A stretch of DNA of 64,000 nucleotides, from NCBI GenBank assembly GCA_019155205.2, contig JAHNZQ020000016.1, positions 896,008 to 960,007 on the forward strand, read 5' to 3'. A program made the position numbers and the translations under genes. Of the stretch, positions 33,996-43,914 are shown in pieces. The stretch comes from Gracilaria vermiculophylla (Eukaryota; Rhodophyta; Florideophyceae; Gracilariales; Gracilariaceae). Under the pieces are notes generated by a model. The model saw only the letters and a list, made by a program, of their open reading frames with translations, ran no database searches and was not told the DNA's origin. Within the stretch, counting starts at the first letter, position 1. Every line of letters begins with the position of its first letter.

Positions 33996-34985
33996 ATGAC
34001 ATCAAGCCTCTACGCCGTAAATGTCATGGACCCCGCCCCCCAGGACGCCATTTCTCGTGTCACTTTTGGCCCAAACAATTCCCCCCTCATCCTCGTCTCC
34101 TCGTGGGCCGGGACCATAGCCATTTACGATTGCTTCACCGGTACTTTGAAGCGAGAAACCAACATCCGTTCTGTGGTGCTCGATTCAACTTGGGTCAGCG
34201 ACTCTTTGGTCACCGCCGGCGCCCTGGATGGCACAGTCGCACTCGGCATCGTGCGCGAGCATACCTTGGAAACTCGTACCCTGGGTCTGCATTCTTCTGG
34301 CGTGCGCGCCGTCACATGCCTTCCCGAGCATGGCCTAATCGCCTCTGGCGGCTGGGACTCGCGTCTCATGCTCTGGGACGTGCGCGCTAGCGACCGTCTC
34401 GCTTCCATTGATGCTGGCGGCAAGGTGTACGGGACCACTCGCTGCGGTGAACATGGGCTTGCGTTTATCACTTCTAATCTTCAGATTCGCCTCATTGACT
34501 ACCGAAATCCCTCCCTGTTTTTGTACGATATTATCCCCGCCACACTTTCGCGTCAGTTGAGAGGCATAAGCTCGCCAGCCAATGGCAAGCAAATCGTAGT
34601 CGGTAGCACTGAGGGTCGCGTTGCTGTCGAATATATTGATGAGCCTACGCGTTCGTATTCTTTTAGATGCCATCGGGTCGAAGATATTGCCTATCCAATT
34701 AATTGCATAGTTCACAACAGGAAGTATTCTTCTTTCACCACCGGTGGTGCCGATGGCTATGTGTCTTTTTGGGATGCTGATGCGAAAAAGCGCATAACGC
34801 AGTTTTCGAGATACCCAACTAGTGTTGCTTCATTAGATTTCAACACAGAGGTGCAACGCATCGCCATCGCAGTGTCTTACACCTTTGAAGAAGGGGAGAA
34901 GGATCACCCTCCTGATGAGGTCATTTCGAGGAGAGTTGATGAGAATCAGCTGGCCACACGCGACACCGCACACAATATTCAGTGA
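33996..34985 (+). CDS. BUB3: BUB3 spindle checkpoint WD40 protein
   Basis: A 329-residue WD40 propeller from the ATG at 33996 (MTSSLYAVNVMD); length equals the usual ~330. Repeats are visible as SSWAGTIAIYD, ALDGTVALG, SGGWDSRLMLWDVRAS, GSTEGRVAVEYIDEP and TTGGADGYVSFWDADAKKR. EGRVAVEY, YSFRCHR and TQFSRYPTSVASLDF, followed by AIAVSYTFEEGEKDHP, are diagnostic for BUB3 rather than its mRNA-export relative RAE1. BUB3 binds GLEBS motifs of BUB1/BUBR1 and phosphorylated MELT repeats at kinetochores. The frame upstream of the chosen ATG runs through GC-rich promoter DNA and is not conserved. It appears intact and intronless. Confidence 0.93.
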   Translation: MTSSLYAVNVMDPAPQDAISRVTFGPNNSPLILVSSWAGTIAIYDCFTGTLKRETNIRSVVLDSTWVSDSLVTAGALDGTVALGIVREHTLETRTLGLHSSGVRAVTCLPEHGLIASGGWDSRLMLWDVRASDRLASIDAGGKVYGTTRCGEHGLAFITSNLQIRLIDYRNPSLFLYDIIPATLSRQLRGISSPANGKQIVVGSTEGRVAVEYIDEPTRSYSFRCHRVEDIAYPINCIVHNRKYSSFTTGGADGYVSFWDADAKKRITQFSRYPTSVASLDFNTEVQRIAIAVSYTFEEGEKDHPPDEVISRRVDENQLATRDTAHNIQ

Positions 34986-35734
34986 TGGTAATATCCACCT
35001 ATATCGTCGCTGCCAACATCCCTTACTACTCCATGGTTATCATGGCGCCAGATCCAAATCAGAAGCAAACTCAACAAATGCTCGTCGTCAATGTCGGCAG
35101 AAAACCGAGAGGAGCACGTGAGAGAAAGTCAAAGGCTTTACAGCATCAATACGTTGGAGACACTTCGAAGACAAGAGGAAAAGTGAAATAATACGCACTT
35201 CGCAGCCTTGAGCTTTTTGAAGTCTATCCAAACCCTTTTTGCGTTTTCAGCTTACTTCAAACCTCACGTGCTCTGTCTCTCGTGAATCATGGCGCACATG
35301 GTGATCTTGAGACCAAGCCACACGACCATTCCTGCCTAATGAGCTGAATCGAAGGCGACCGTTAGAGTCGCATTGCCTTCAAACGTTTTGCCCCATAATC
35401 TTCGCAATCCACAGGCTCAAGACTGTTTTCCATTAATACCGTCCATTCCCTAAAAGTAGACTCAAGCCCATTAAATAATGCCTCTAAGCATGATATGGTG
35501 AATTTAACGGGCGGTAAACTTGTCGCGTCCGTTAAAGCTCTCTACTCACTTTCGCAGACCTTGAGCAATGAGTATTGTTTCATAACTGAGCTCTGTTCTT
35601 ACGGGTGCATACCACTGTTCTGTATTTTTAAGGGGGAAACAGCCCTAAAACAATGAGCGTATTAAAAGCAGAGCCCCCGTACAATCTGCAGTCGCTCATG
35701 CATCGCTCATGATTGAAAAGGTCTTGGTACCAGA
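34986..35734. promoter_or_regulatory. Promoter region of the secreted coiled-coil gene
   Basis: About 750 bp between BUB3 and the next plus-strand gene. It contains a perfect inverted pair TTTAACGG (35503-35510) and CCGTTAAA (35529-35536), each carrying the animal/plant Myb core TAACGG. A TATA-like GTATTAAAAG (35659-35668) lies ~70 bp before the ATG. No other gene is seen; a 69-codon frame overlapping the BUB3 stop is judged spurious. Confidence 0.45.
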
Positions 35735-36889
35735 ATGACGCGGCTGCTCTTGATAGCAACGCTTCTCTTACGTGTTGCATGTGGCTTCGTCTTTGCTGAT
35801 GATGCTACATTACCGATTTCTGTGAAACAATCCTCGGAAAACAACACTAAGAACGATCCGACGGAATGTTATCTGGCAGCAGAGTCCTGCGACCTCTGCC
35901 AACAAGAGTGCCAGACGCCATCCGCTCGCCAATTTTTCACCAACGATGAGCCTAACGTACGCTACTCAAATTATTCCAAGAGTGTGAAGGAGTGGTATCG
36001 GTGTGCAAAGAACATGAAGAAGCTTCGCCGCGGTTTACCAGAATGGTGCGTGAACGATGGCACCCATTACTTTGCTACAAGCGGGTTTAAACCCACACAG
36101 TCCACATGCACTCGCGAACCGAAGGCTTGTGCCAAATGGATGGGGAAAGAAGCTGATAAGAACTTGCAAAGTGGAATCTGGGATTCCAAAAATGAGCACT
36201 ACGTCCTCGCGAAAAAAATGCAAGAACTTGCCCTGGCTCAAGAGGATTTGGCGATCGAATTACGGAGGAATAATCGTTCAGAGGAGGAAGCAGAGGAGAT
36301 TCTTAAAGCTTGGAATGAGAGATGGTTGGATATGGCAACGCTACACCTTGAAAATCCTGAAGAGACCGAAACCATATTTGCAGATCCGATTTTCGTCAAC
36401 TACACAATCATAAAAGAAGAAAACGAGAGAATGGAGTCCGAATTGTTAAAGGACAACTTGGAGGAAGCTAAAAACAAAAACAAAGCCATTCGGAAGGAGA
36501 CGATAGAAAAGATTGAACTCTTTTTGGGTTCTATAAGTCAGTTACAAAATCATGTGAAGTCCAGAAAGACAGAAACGAACAGGTATCTTCGAGAGATCAA
36601 GATACTTGCAAACAATACGGCACGTTTACAACTGGAAGCCACCAACATCGTTTACGAAACGACCCACTCGGGCAACCTGGACGGTGAAATCGCTGTGCTT
36701 GATCAAGAGCTCTTGGACTTGTACGTAGAGCTCAAGAAAGAACGAGCCATTCTAGACGACGCGAACTTGAATTCCACTTTCTCAAAGCTTCGTCTCGTTG
36801 GAATGATGCGGAGATTGGTCAAAGAAATTTCTATCGGGCAATCGGAGTGCCCCTCCTCTGACCAATTTCACATATTCTCTTCCGATTAA
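35735..36889 (+). CDS. Secreted cysteine-containing coiled-coil protein, unknown function
   Basis: A 384-residue protein. It starts with a clear signal peptide (MTRLLLIATLLLRVACGFVF). An N-terminal segment (about 40-135) has eight or more cysteines, including CDLCQQEC and CTREPKACAKW, likely to form disulfides. From about 150 to 370 the protein is charged coiled coil (EEAEEILKAWNERW and ELYVELKKER-type heptads) with several N-glycosylation sequons such as NNT, NYS, NRS and NYT. There is no membrane anchor. No family is recognised; it may be extracellular matrix or endomembrane luminal. A TATA-like element and an inverted Myb-type pair precede it. Its TAA overlaps the stop codon of convergent NOC1. 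Confidence 0.75.
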   Translation: MTRLLLIATLLLRVACGFVFADDATLPISVKQSSENNTKNDPTECYLAAESCDLCQQECQTPSARQFFTNDEPNVRYSNYSKSVKEWYRCAKNMKKLRRGLPEWCVNDGTHYFATSGFKPTQSTCTREPKACAKWMGKEADKNLQSGIWDSKNEHYVLAKKMQELALAQEDLAIELRRNNRSEEEAEEILKAWNERWLDMATLHLENPEETETIFADPIFVNYTIIKEENERMESELLKDNLEEAKNKNKAIRKETIEKIELFLGSISQLQNHVKSRKTETNRYLREIKILANNTARLQLEATNIVYETTHSGNLDGEIAVLDQELLDLYVELKKERAILDDANLNSTFSKLRLVGMMRRLVKEISIGQSECPSSDQFHIFSSD

Positions 36890-39639
36890 CGTAGCTTTCG
36901 TTTTTTTCGTCGCTTCTGTTTCACGTTCGCCTCTTCGGTCGAGGTGCCAGACTTTCGTTTTGATGAGCTTGCTGGGTGTTGTAGAGATATTTTCGTATTC
37001 GTAGCCTGTTCTTTGCTTGTAAATGAGTCAGATGGAAATAGTGTTTTTCCATCGTCCTGAAATCCTTCTCGTTTTGAACCTTGAGCCCGAGTAAGATTTT
37101 TTCGACGACCTTTGTTAATCATGGATAACGGTGATCTCTCGTCAGATTGAGCATATGTTTGGCTTTGTTCAGCATTGATTGCGTCTGCATAATCCTCCAT
37201 TGGGGCAAAAACATTCGAAAAGCCAGATTTCTGCTCGCCTGAAAACTCATCATGGTGAAGTTTCTCAGTGTCCTGGCCTTCATCAACATCTGCTACCTCG
37301 TCATCGTCTTTCTTTTTCCCAAAAGCCTTATCAAATGCTACTAGTTCATCTTCATCCTCATCGTCTTCATCGACAACTTCATTTTTACCGTCGCTAAAAA
37401 GCTTCTTGTCGCCCCCAAGACGGCGCATCTCAGCGAATAGAGCTTTTTCAAATTCTTCTTCATCAGAATCGATGTCCGAATCATTTGCATCTTCCGGAAT
37501 CTCAGTTCCTTCTACCGACCGTCCAATTTCATTGGTTTCTCCAAAAGACTGAATGCGGTGAGGATTCGTTTGGAAAAACTTTGCAAAGAACATCTCGTCT
37601 TCATGCACCTTTCCGACTTTGGCGTGTTCATGAAACATCAAAGAATTTGGAATAGGATCATCCCGATACCTTGAAGATCTCTTCCCATGCAGAGATTTCG
37701 CGACACGATTCTTGGCCTTCTTGTAACTAAACTTGTCTAGAAACGCAATTTCTGTAAAATCCTTCAGAGGATCCCCGGGGTATTCTATCGCTTGCAGCTT
37801 TTCACAAATAGATTTGGCGAACATGGATATACTCGGATGAAAATGTACTGAGAGTCCGAGCATTTCCCAGAGACAACTCTTCTCTGCCCCCGCAAAGCGT
37901 GGATCGCGCTTGAACGGATTGTAGACCGCTATGGAAGTGATTGGCATTTGCAACCCAGCCTGTGTTTTCGGCTCTTCGTCTTCCTCTCTTTCATTCCCGT
38001 CCTCAGAATGAGATTTCTTTCCTGCCTTGGACATATTGTCTATATTGTTGTTAGCTTCACGTGTTTCAGATTCAATATCTTCGAAGACTTCAGTTTCATC
38101 ATCGTTTTCACCCATGGACAGGAAAGAACGCACGAGTCCTTTATGCCGATGGGCAAGTGTCTCCGATATTACCATGATGCAGGCGCCTGCAAATCCCGGA
38201 GAGCTGTAGAAACATGCCTGAAGTAATCGTTTCATGAGAGCCTTAATCCGCTTGGTGCTTGTATCAGATTTCAGAGCTCTGTATATTAAGTTTAAGAATG
38301 ATGCCTGCTTTTCTTCACCTGCCCAAGCAACATCATACATTCGAGAGTACAGAGCACGATAGAACCTGTCATTCTGTGTGGAATTCGCCTGCGAAATTTG
38401 CAGTAAGAATGCCAATGCTTGTGTCGCCGACAATATAGATTGGCCATGTGCTACCCGAAACAGTGTATCATAGTATGCATCGTAAGACACGGTGTCCTGC
38501 TCTGGTCGAGTATACGGAAAAGCTCTATTCACCCCTACCAAAAGCGCACCTATGAGGCGACCACCACCTTTATCGTGGGCTTTTTCTTTTACCTTTACTT
38601 CTTTCTTCACAATCCTCCCTTTCTTTCTTATGCGCTTTATCTTGACTTTTTCTGACTTTGATGACTCAGAACTTTTCATTGCTTCGTCTTCAGAAATAAT
38701 TCTAGTGAACAAATCCATATACAGACGCACAAATCTTCGCGCTAGCTCCACATTCTGATCAGAGAATCGTATTTGATTCAAAAAATTGACAGCATAGTAT
38801 TGGGCCTTTCTAGACACGTTCTTTCGCAAAACTAGTTGCTCAACTTCTTTGATCACTACCAATTGCATGCGTGGATGATGTTCATAGATTAGTTTCAATA
38901 GCTGTTGAGATGCAAGCGACGATACTTTCCGCTCTGGATCTCCCAACTTGTTGACAAGCAGGGCAAGCAACGTGTTTTCATTTTCAGGTTTCTCAATAAG
39001 AAGCTCGGCTACATACTTGAGCGCCATCTCTCTCATAAACGTAAGTGGATCCCTTCCGCATTCTTCGAGAATCTTCACAAACTGGGCATATATGCCTTTT
39101 AGTTCACTCTCGAAGAGAGCATAGATCACATGCCTTTTAGTAATAGCTTCTTTCCCGCAGGAAAACTCCCGGTTCTCGAAGGAAATCAAGCGGCGGTCGC
39201 TCGGAAGAAGATTATGAATGAACAAATCTTTGAGAGCTTCAAGGGCACTCTTGCGTTCTCTTCTGTTTTTTTTGGACGCAAACTCCAAAATGCTCTGAAG
39301 TTGGTCAAGACGGTGCACCGGACTTTCTTGAACAAGCAATGTTTCCGCCGCGATCTTGTCGCTCGCAGTTTTCTCCTTGTCCAATGCCTTCTTGATTGTA
39401 GCACCAGTAGAATTGTTAACTTTCCTTTCGAATAATTGACTCGCGGACGAAAGAGCTTTTGTGGCGACTTCGGCCCACAGAGGTATTTCTGCTCGTGGTC
39501 CCCCAGAGCCTTCTCCCGGCCATATTGGTACGCAGTCATACCAGTGCTCACCCTCGAGATCTTCATCCGTCAAAAGCTGCCCTGGTAGTTGGTGTAATGC
39601 TAAAACCCGATCAGCTGGATTCTTAGCTGCTCGTGTCAT
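36886..39639 (-). CDS. NOC1: Ribosome biogenesis factor NOC1/CEBPZ (CBF/Mak21 family)
   Basis: A 917-residue intronless protein from the ATG at 39639. The N-terminal part has WYDCVPIWPG followed by HEAT-like helical repeats (FLNLIYRALKSDTSTKRIKA). The CBF/Mak21 region, about 400-640, includes FYRALYSRMYDVAW and TSIAVYNPFKRDPRFAGAEK, and ends with WEMLGLSVHFHPSISMFAKSIC. The C-terminal ~300 residues are acidic and lysine-rich (DEDDEDEDELVAFD) with basic nuclear-localisation-like runs. NOC1, with NOC2, chaperones early 60S precursors from nucleolus to nucleoplasm. Length agrees with yeast Noc1/Mak21 (~1,025) and CEBPZ. It is divergent from the Pol I subunit gene and convergent, with overlapping stops, with the secreted coiled-coil gene. 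Confidence 0.93.
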   Translation of the reverse strand: MTRAAKNPADRVLALHQLPGQLLTDEDLEGEHWYDCVPIWPGEGSGGPRAEIPLWAEVATKALSSASQLFERKVNNSTGATIKKALDKEKTASDKIAAETLLVQESPVHRLDQLQSILEFASKKNRRERKSALEALKDLFIHNLLPSDRRLISFENREFSCGKEAITKRHVIYALFESELKGIYAQFVKILEECGRDPLTFMREMALKYVAELLIEKPENENTLLALLVNKLGDPERKVSSLASQQLLKLIYEHHPRMQLVVIKEVEQLVLRKNVSRKAQYYAVNFLNQIRFSDQNVELARRFVRLYMDLFTRIISEDEAMKSSESSKSEKVKIKRIRKKGRIVKKEVKVKEKAHDKGGGRLIGALLVGVNRAFPYTRPEQDTVSYDAYYDTLFRVAHGQSILSATQALAFLLQISQANSTQNDRFYRALYSRMYDVAWAGEEKQASFLNLIYRALKSDTSTKRIKALMKRLLQACFYSSPGFAGACIMVISETLAHRHKGLVRSFLSMGENDDETEVFEDIESETREANNNIDNMSKAGKKSHSEDGNEREEDEEPKTQAGLQMPITSIAVYNPFKRDPRFAGAEKSCLWEMLGLSVHFHPSISMFAKSICEKLQAIEYPGDPLKDFTEIAFLDKFSYKKAKNRVAKSLHGKRSSRYRDDPIPNSLMFHEHAKVGKVHEDEMFFAKFFQTNPHRIQSFGETNEIGRSVEGTEIPEDANDSDIDSDEEEFEKALFAEMRRLGGDKKLFSDGKNEVVDEDDEDEDELVAFDKAFGKKKDDDEVADVDEGQDTEKLHHDEFSGEQKSGFSNVFAPMEDYADAINAEQSQTYAQSDERSPLSMINKGRRKNLTRAQGSKREGFQDDGKTLFPSDSFTSKEQATNTKISLQHPASSSKRKSGTSTEEANVKQKRRKKRKLR

Positions 39640-40227
39640 GGTGTTTCGAGCAAAAGTAGAAAATGATAGACCTTCTCACCCGCTCGCGAAAGGTTTCATT
39701 GGGTTGGTTTCAGAGATTCTTTTCAACGAACGTAGGGCAAAAAGATAATCTCTCCCAGCTTCAAATTCTGTTTCGATTATTACACCGATTGCTCGCATAC
39801 AAAAGTTGGAATGTCACAATGAGAGGGTGCTCGTCTAGCTGGAAAGGTGGTACGAGCGTCCCGCATCAACACAACGAGAGTGGCTGGCCATCGCAGTGTG
39901 AAGTGTCCAATTTTTAATGAAAAAAAAGAAAATGGTCGTCGTCCCTCTGTCGGATCATCAATTTACAAGGGTACTGTATCCGTGTCTGTGTCTGCGTAAG
40001 CAGAAGGATTGATCCGCAACGGACGGTTGACACATGGTCAATTGGTCTACCGTGGTCATTGGATAGCTTTCCGAGTTTCTATCGGCCTCTCACTTCCCAC
40101 GCTTGAATCACATATTCCGTGGTTATAACACCCATATCCTATCTGCAATTGCATCCGAACACATGTCCGTCATCTATCATTCTTCTATTAGAAGCAGGTC
40201 TGCCATTGCTTTGTCATCACCGTTTGA
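39640..40227. promoter_or_regulatory. Bidirectional promoter region of NOC1 and RPA2
   Basis: These 588 bp separate the start codons of two divergent ribosome-biogenesis genes. CCAAT-box-like ATTGG pentamers occur on the plus strand near 39697, 40040 and 40060, and an A-rich tract lies near 39920-39932. No TATA box is evident. Shared control is inferred from layout and function, not shown. Confidence 0.5.
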
Positions 40228-43200
40228 ATGAAAGTCGCGAGGGGTCAAGTCAAGTCAAATGGGCCATTGCCGCCACAGGCTTCAAAGAATGGATTTCTTT
40301 GCAATGATGTTCAGCCCTCGACTTTACCAGCCGGCTCAGAAGATGAACGTCACGAGTTTCTCAAGAATTGCGTGGCTGCTCATGTGAACTCTTTTGATTT
40401 CGCAATCGAAGAAGGGTTACATCTTATAACCGAAGAACTTGATCCCTTTGTCTGTAGGGGCCCAAATGACAGAAAGGGAAATTCCGAACGCGTTTCAATA
40501 AGAGTCCATTCTCTGACTGTGCAAAAACCACGAGTTAATCTCGAAGGTCCTAGTAAGGTTTCCACGAAGCGTCGAATATATCCATCTGAGTGCAAAAGAA
40601 CAGGTGCAACTTATCTCGGAGATCTCTACGGATGCTTCACCATAAAATATGGAAAACATGACGAGATAACCCTCCCTTCACAACGGCTCGCTCGTCTTCC
40701 AATAATGGTGAATTCCGTGGCTTGTCATTTACGGGGAAAGTCAAGAAGAGAGCTCAGGGAGCTTGAGGAGGAAGAGTATGAAGCTGGCGGATACTTCATT
40801 GTAAATGGTGCAGAAAAAGTCATTCGGCTCGTTGTTGTTCCACGTTCAAACCATCCAATATCTGCATCCAGAGATGCAAATGAGGTTCGCGGCGCTATGT
40901 TTACAAAACTTTCTGTAAGTTTTAGATCTATGCGAAGAGATCTAACTACATTCACTCTTCATGCACATTTATTTCGAAGCGGAGCTGTCCGAGTCAGAAT
41001 TTCCATTGAAAGGAACGAATATTTCATACCTGCAGGTGTTATTTTGAGGGCGTTTTTACCATCGGAAACAACTGATAAGGAGATATATGAACTTATCGTG
41101 GGTGGCGACGTGAAAAACACTGCCCTTTGCAATGCTGCAATTGCCATAATTAAGGAACTGAGCGAAAGAAGCGTACATTTCCGAAGAAAAGAAACTGAGC
41201 CGTGGCTAAACCCTTCTGTATCTAAAAACGCAGCTATTTCATATTTAGGAAGAAGCTTTAGAGCGATTATCGGGTATGATGATGAAGATACGTCGAATTA
41301 TGAAGCGGGTGTCGCGTTATTGCGAAAGTATATTTTTGTGCATCTCAGCGTCGGTCCATATGAGCCAGCAAATGAGTCTCTTGATCGATCGAAAGCAGAC
41401 CTTTTGGTGCATGTAATCCGCAAGCTCACGGGTACCGCTGCCGGAAACATTGAGGTCGATAATCAAGATGCGCCTTCGCATCAGTCCGTAATGACACCGG
41501 GTCAACTTTATCTTGGTCTACTGAAGGAAAAATTGGAAGGAATGCTGAGAAGAGTAGGCTCTATTGTTCGGCGCGAGAACGAGAAATTGAATGCGAAAGA
41601 CGCGAAGTCATTCGTCAAAGGTGCCGAGCTCCATTCCCTCATCAAGGAATGTTTGAAAAAATCTATTCACTCGGACATGGTTACGAAGCACATGTTATAT
41701 CTTTTATCTACAGGGACGCTGCTTCAAAGTAGCGGGCTTGACATGCCTCAGGTTCTAGGGTACTCGGTGATTGCTGAGCGAATCAACTATTTGAGATTCA
41801 TTGCACAATTTAGGGCAATTCATAGAGGCACTTTTTATGCCTCTATGCGTTCTGCATCTGTCCGCAAACTTCTACCTGAAGCCTGGGGGTTCATTTGCCC
41901 TGTTCATACGCCAGACGGGGATCCTTGCGGTATCCTTAATCATCTTAGTTCAACGGCGATCGTTACGCATGGTGGCTCCGCGAAAAGGGAAGAAGTACAG
42001 GATCTTATCTCTGATTTCAACATAACTCCAGCTCCAGCATTGTCTGCGGCACATTTGAAATCCCCGAGTGATACTATTCCTGTTCTAGTCGACGGACGAG
42101 TTCTCGGATTTGTGGAAGAGGCCAGCGCACAAGAACTCACATTGCAGTTGCGTTATTCGAAAATCAGATCTGCAGTACTCGCACTTTCAGACAAAACCGA
42201 GATCATCTATGTCCCTCCCGGAGATGTGAGAACATTTCAACCCGGAATCTACGTTCACACTTGCTCGGGACGCCTTATGAGACCAGTGAAATGGCTTGCC
42301 AAAGCTGCATGGAAGAATTCAGGTGCCCAGGATGACAGCAATGGGATGGACGAATGGATCGGGACTATGGAACAAGTGTTCCTTAGAATACGACCGCACA
42401 TCGATAATCAGAAACACTCTGTCAATCCAATTACTATGAGTGGGGCCACTCATGCGGAAATCTCCTCCACTTCATTTCTCTCCGTGCTCGCATCTTTATC
42501 GCCATTTCCAGAGATGAATCAAGGCCCAAGAAATATGTTTCAATGTCAGATGGCGAAGCAAAGCATGGGCACACCGTGCCACGCGGTCTGGAACAGAATG
42601 GATGCAAAAGTTTATAGGCTCACATATCCACAAGTTCCAATCACAAGAACTAACTGCATGCAGAATCCAATGGGTGCGGATCTACATCCGAATGGCATAA
42701 ATGCAGTGATTGCCGTTATCAGCTACTCGGGAAATGATATGGAAGATGCTTTAGTGATCAACAAGGCGAGCCTTGAACGCGGGTTCGCGCATGGAAGTGT
42801 TTACGTCAACAATCGTATAAATCTCGATGAAAAGGGCGGGGGACGAGATTTTAAGTTTGTTCCGCTCTCTCAGGAGGAAACTGAAACTTTGAAAACTGTT
42901 GATCGGGATGGACTGCCCATTGTCGGAGCCCGAATAAGTCAGGGAAATGCTTTGTACGGTGTTTGCAACCTTCATGGATCTGCGAATTCATCGGGTACAA
43001 ACTGGACAAAGTATAAGTCAACAGAGGAAGGAACAGTCGATGAAGTCGTAATATACGATTCGGATATGTACAGACACACCAAGGGCTCTCGAGGCCCGGG
43101 CATTCGTGAAGCAAATATTCGAACGCGAACTTCTCGACGACCATGCGTTGGTGACAAATTTGCCAGTCGAGCTGGGCAGAAAGGTACAATGTCAGCATCT

Positions 43201-43914
43201 TGGCCTTCTGAAGATATGCCGTTTTCTGAAAGTGGAATGACACCAGATATTCTCTTCAATCCCAATGGGTTTCCAAGTAGAATGACAATCGGTATGATGG
43301 TGGAGGTTATGTCCGGGAAAGCTGGAGCTCTCCACGGCCATTTTAATGATTCTTCTCCCTTTAATTTCGATGAAGAACACCGTGCCATCGATTATTTTGC
43401 CGAGCAGCTCACGAAGGCTGGATACGAGCGTGCTGGGAATGAAACCCTTTACTCAGGATACACAGGGGAGCCGTTTGAAGTGAACATATTTACTGGAGTA
43501 GTTCACTACCAAAGGCTTCGGCATATGGTGCTGGATAAATTTCAAGTGCGAACCACTGGCCGGGTTCATCCGCTTTTCAGACAGCCAATCAAGGGCCGAA
43601 AGAAAGGAGGAGCTATTCGTTTCGGAGAAATGGAACGAGATGGACTCCTGGCGCATGGTGCATCTTTTCTTTTACGCGACCGTCTCGCCATGGCAAGTGA
43701 TATGCACATCGTTCGCATTTGCTCTGGATGTGGGTCTTTGTTGGGTCCATCTCGCAAGAAGTCCGAACCAGACATTGTATGCCGCCTGTGCGAACAAGAT
43801 GGCCGTGAATCAACAGCAGAAAAGGTTGCTATGCCGTACTCTTTCAAGTACCTCACAAATGAGTTGGCCGCGATGAATATAAGAACAGTATTTTCGCTAA
43901 AAGAAGTATTATAG
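40228..43914 (+). CDS. RPA2: RNA polymerase I second-largest subunit (RPA2/RPA135)
   Basis: A 1,228-residue beta-subunit homologue, intronless, from the ATG at 40228. Conserved blocks in order include EAGGYFIVNGAEKVIRL, LLPEAWGFICPVHTPDGDPCG, then YSGNDMEDALVINKASLERG with the metal-site acidic pair, and VGDKFASRAGQKGTMS. TPDILFNPNGFPSRMTIGMM with KAGALHG is the Pol I type. The C-terminal zinc site is CSGCG...CRLCEQ (about 1170-1195). Length matches yeast Rpa135 (1,203) and GYFIVNGAEKVIR with TYLGDLYGCF differs from Pol II and III. With RPA1 it forms the catalytic core that transcribes rRNA precursor in the nucleolus. No frameshift or missing block is seen. Confidence 0.95.
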   Translation: MKVARGQVKSNGPLPPQASKNGFLCNDVQPSTLPAGSEDERHEFLKNCVAAHVNSFDFAIEEGLHLITEELDPFVCRGPNDRKGNSERVSIRVHSLTVQKPRVNLEGPSKVSTKRRIYPSECKRTGATYLGDLYGCFTIKYGKHDEITLPSQRLARLPIMVNSVACHLRGKSRRELRELEEEEYEAGGYFIVNGAEKVIRLVVVPRSNHPISASRDANEVRGAMFTKLSVSFRSMRRDLTTFTLHAHLFRSGAVRVRISIERNEYFIPAGVILRAFLPSETTDKEIYELIVGGDVKNTALCNAAIAIIKELSERSVHFRRKETEPWLNPSVSKNAAISYLGRSFRAIIGYDDEDTSNYEAGVALLRKYIFVHLSVGPYEPANESLDRSKADLLVHVIRKLTGTAAGNIEVDNQDAPSHQSVMTPGQLYLGLLKEKLEGMLRRVGSIVRRENEKLNAKDAKSFVKGAELHSLIKECLKKSIHSDMVTKHMLYLLSTGTLLQSSGLDMPQVLGYSVIAERINYLRFIAQFRAIHRGTFYASMRSASVRKLLPEAWGFICPVHTPDGDPCGILNHLSSTAIVTHGGSAKREEVQDLISDFNITPAPALSAAHLKSPSDTIPVLVDGRVLGFVEEASAQELTLQLRYSKIRSAVLALSDKTEIIYVPPGDVRTFQPGIYVHTCSGRLMRPVKWLAKAAWKNSGAQDDSNGMDEWIGTMEQVFLRIRPHIDNQKHSVNPITMSGATHAEISSTSFLSVLASLSPFPEMNQGPRNMFQCQMAKQSMGTPCHAVWNRMDAKVYRLTYPQVPITRTNCMQNPMGADLHPNGINAVIAVISYSGNDMEDALVINKASLERGFAHGSVYVNNRINLDEKGGGRDFKFVPLSQEETETLKTVDRDGLPIVGARISQGNALYGVCNLHGSANSSGTNWTKYKSTEEGTVDEVVIYDSDMYRHTKGSRGPGIREANIRTRTSRRPCVGDKFASRAGQKGTMSASWPSEDMPFSESGMTPDILFNPNGFPSRMTIGMMVEVMSGKAGALHGHFNDSSPFNFDEEHRAIDYFAEQLTKAGYERAGNETLYSGYTGEPFEVNIFTGVVHYQRLRHMVLDKFQVRTTGRVHPLFRQPIKGRKKGGAIRFGEMERDGLLAHGASFLLRDRLAMASDMHIVRICSGCGSLLGPSRKKSEPDIVCRLCEQDGRESTAEKVAMPYSFKYLTNELAAMNIRTVFSLKEVL

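Noticed and set aside
33299..33999. Overlapping open frames upstream of BUB3
   Set aside because: GC-rich low-complexity translations on both strands, replaced by the conserved ATG of BUB3 at 33996.
34982..35191. A 69-codon frame overlapping the BUB3 stop
   Set aside because: Starts inside BUB3's end in another frame and matches nothing; BUB3 already ends at its usual length.
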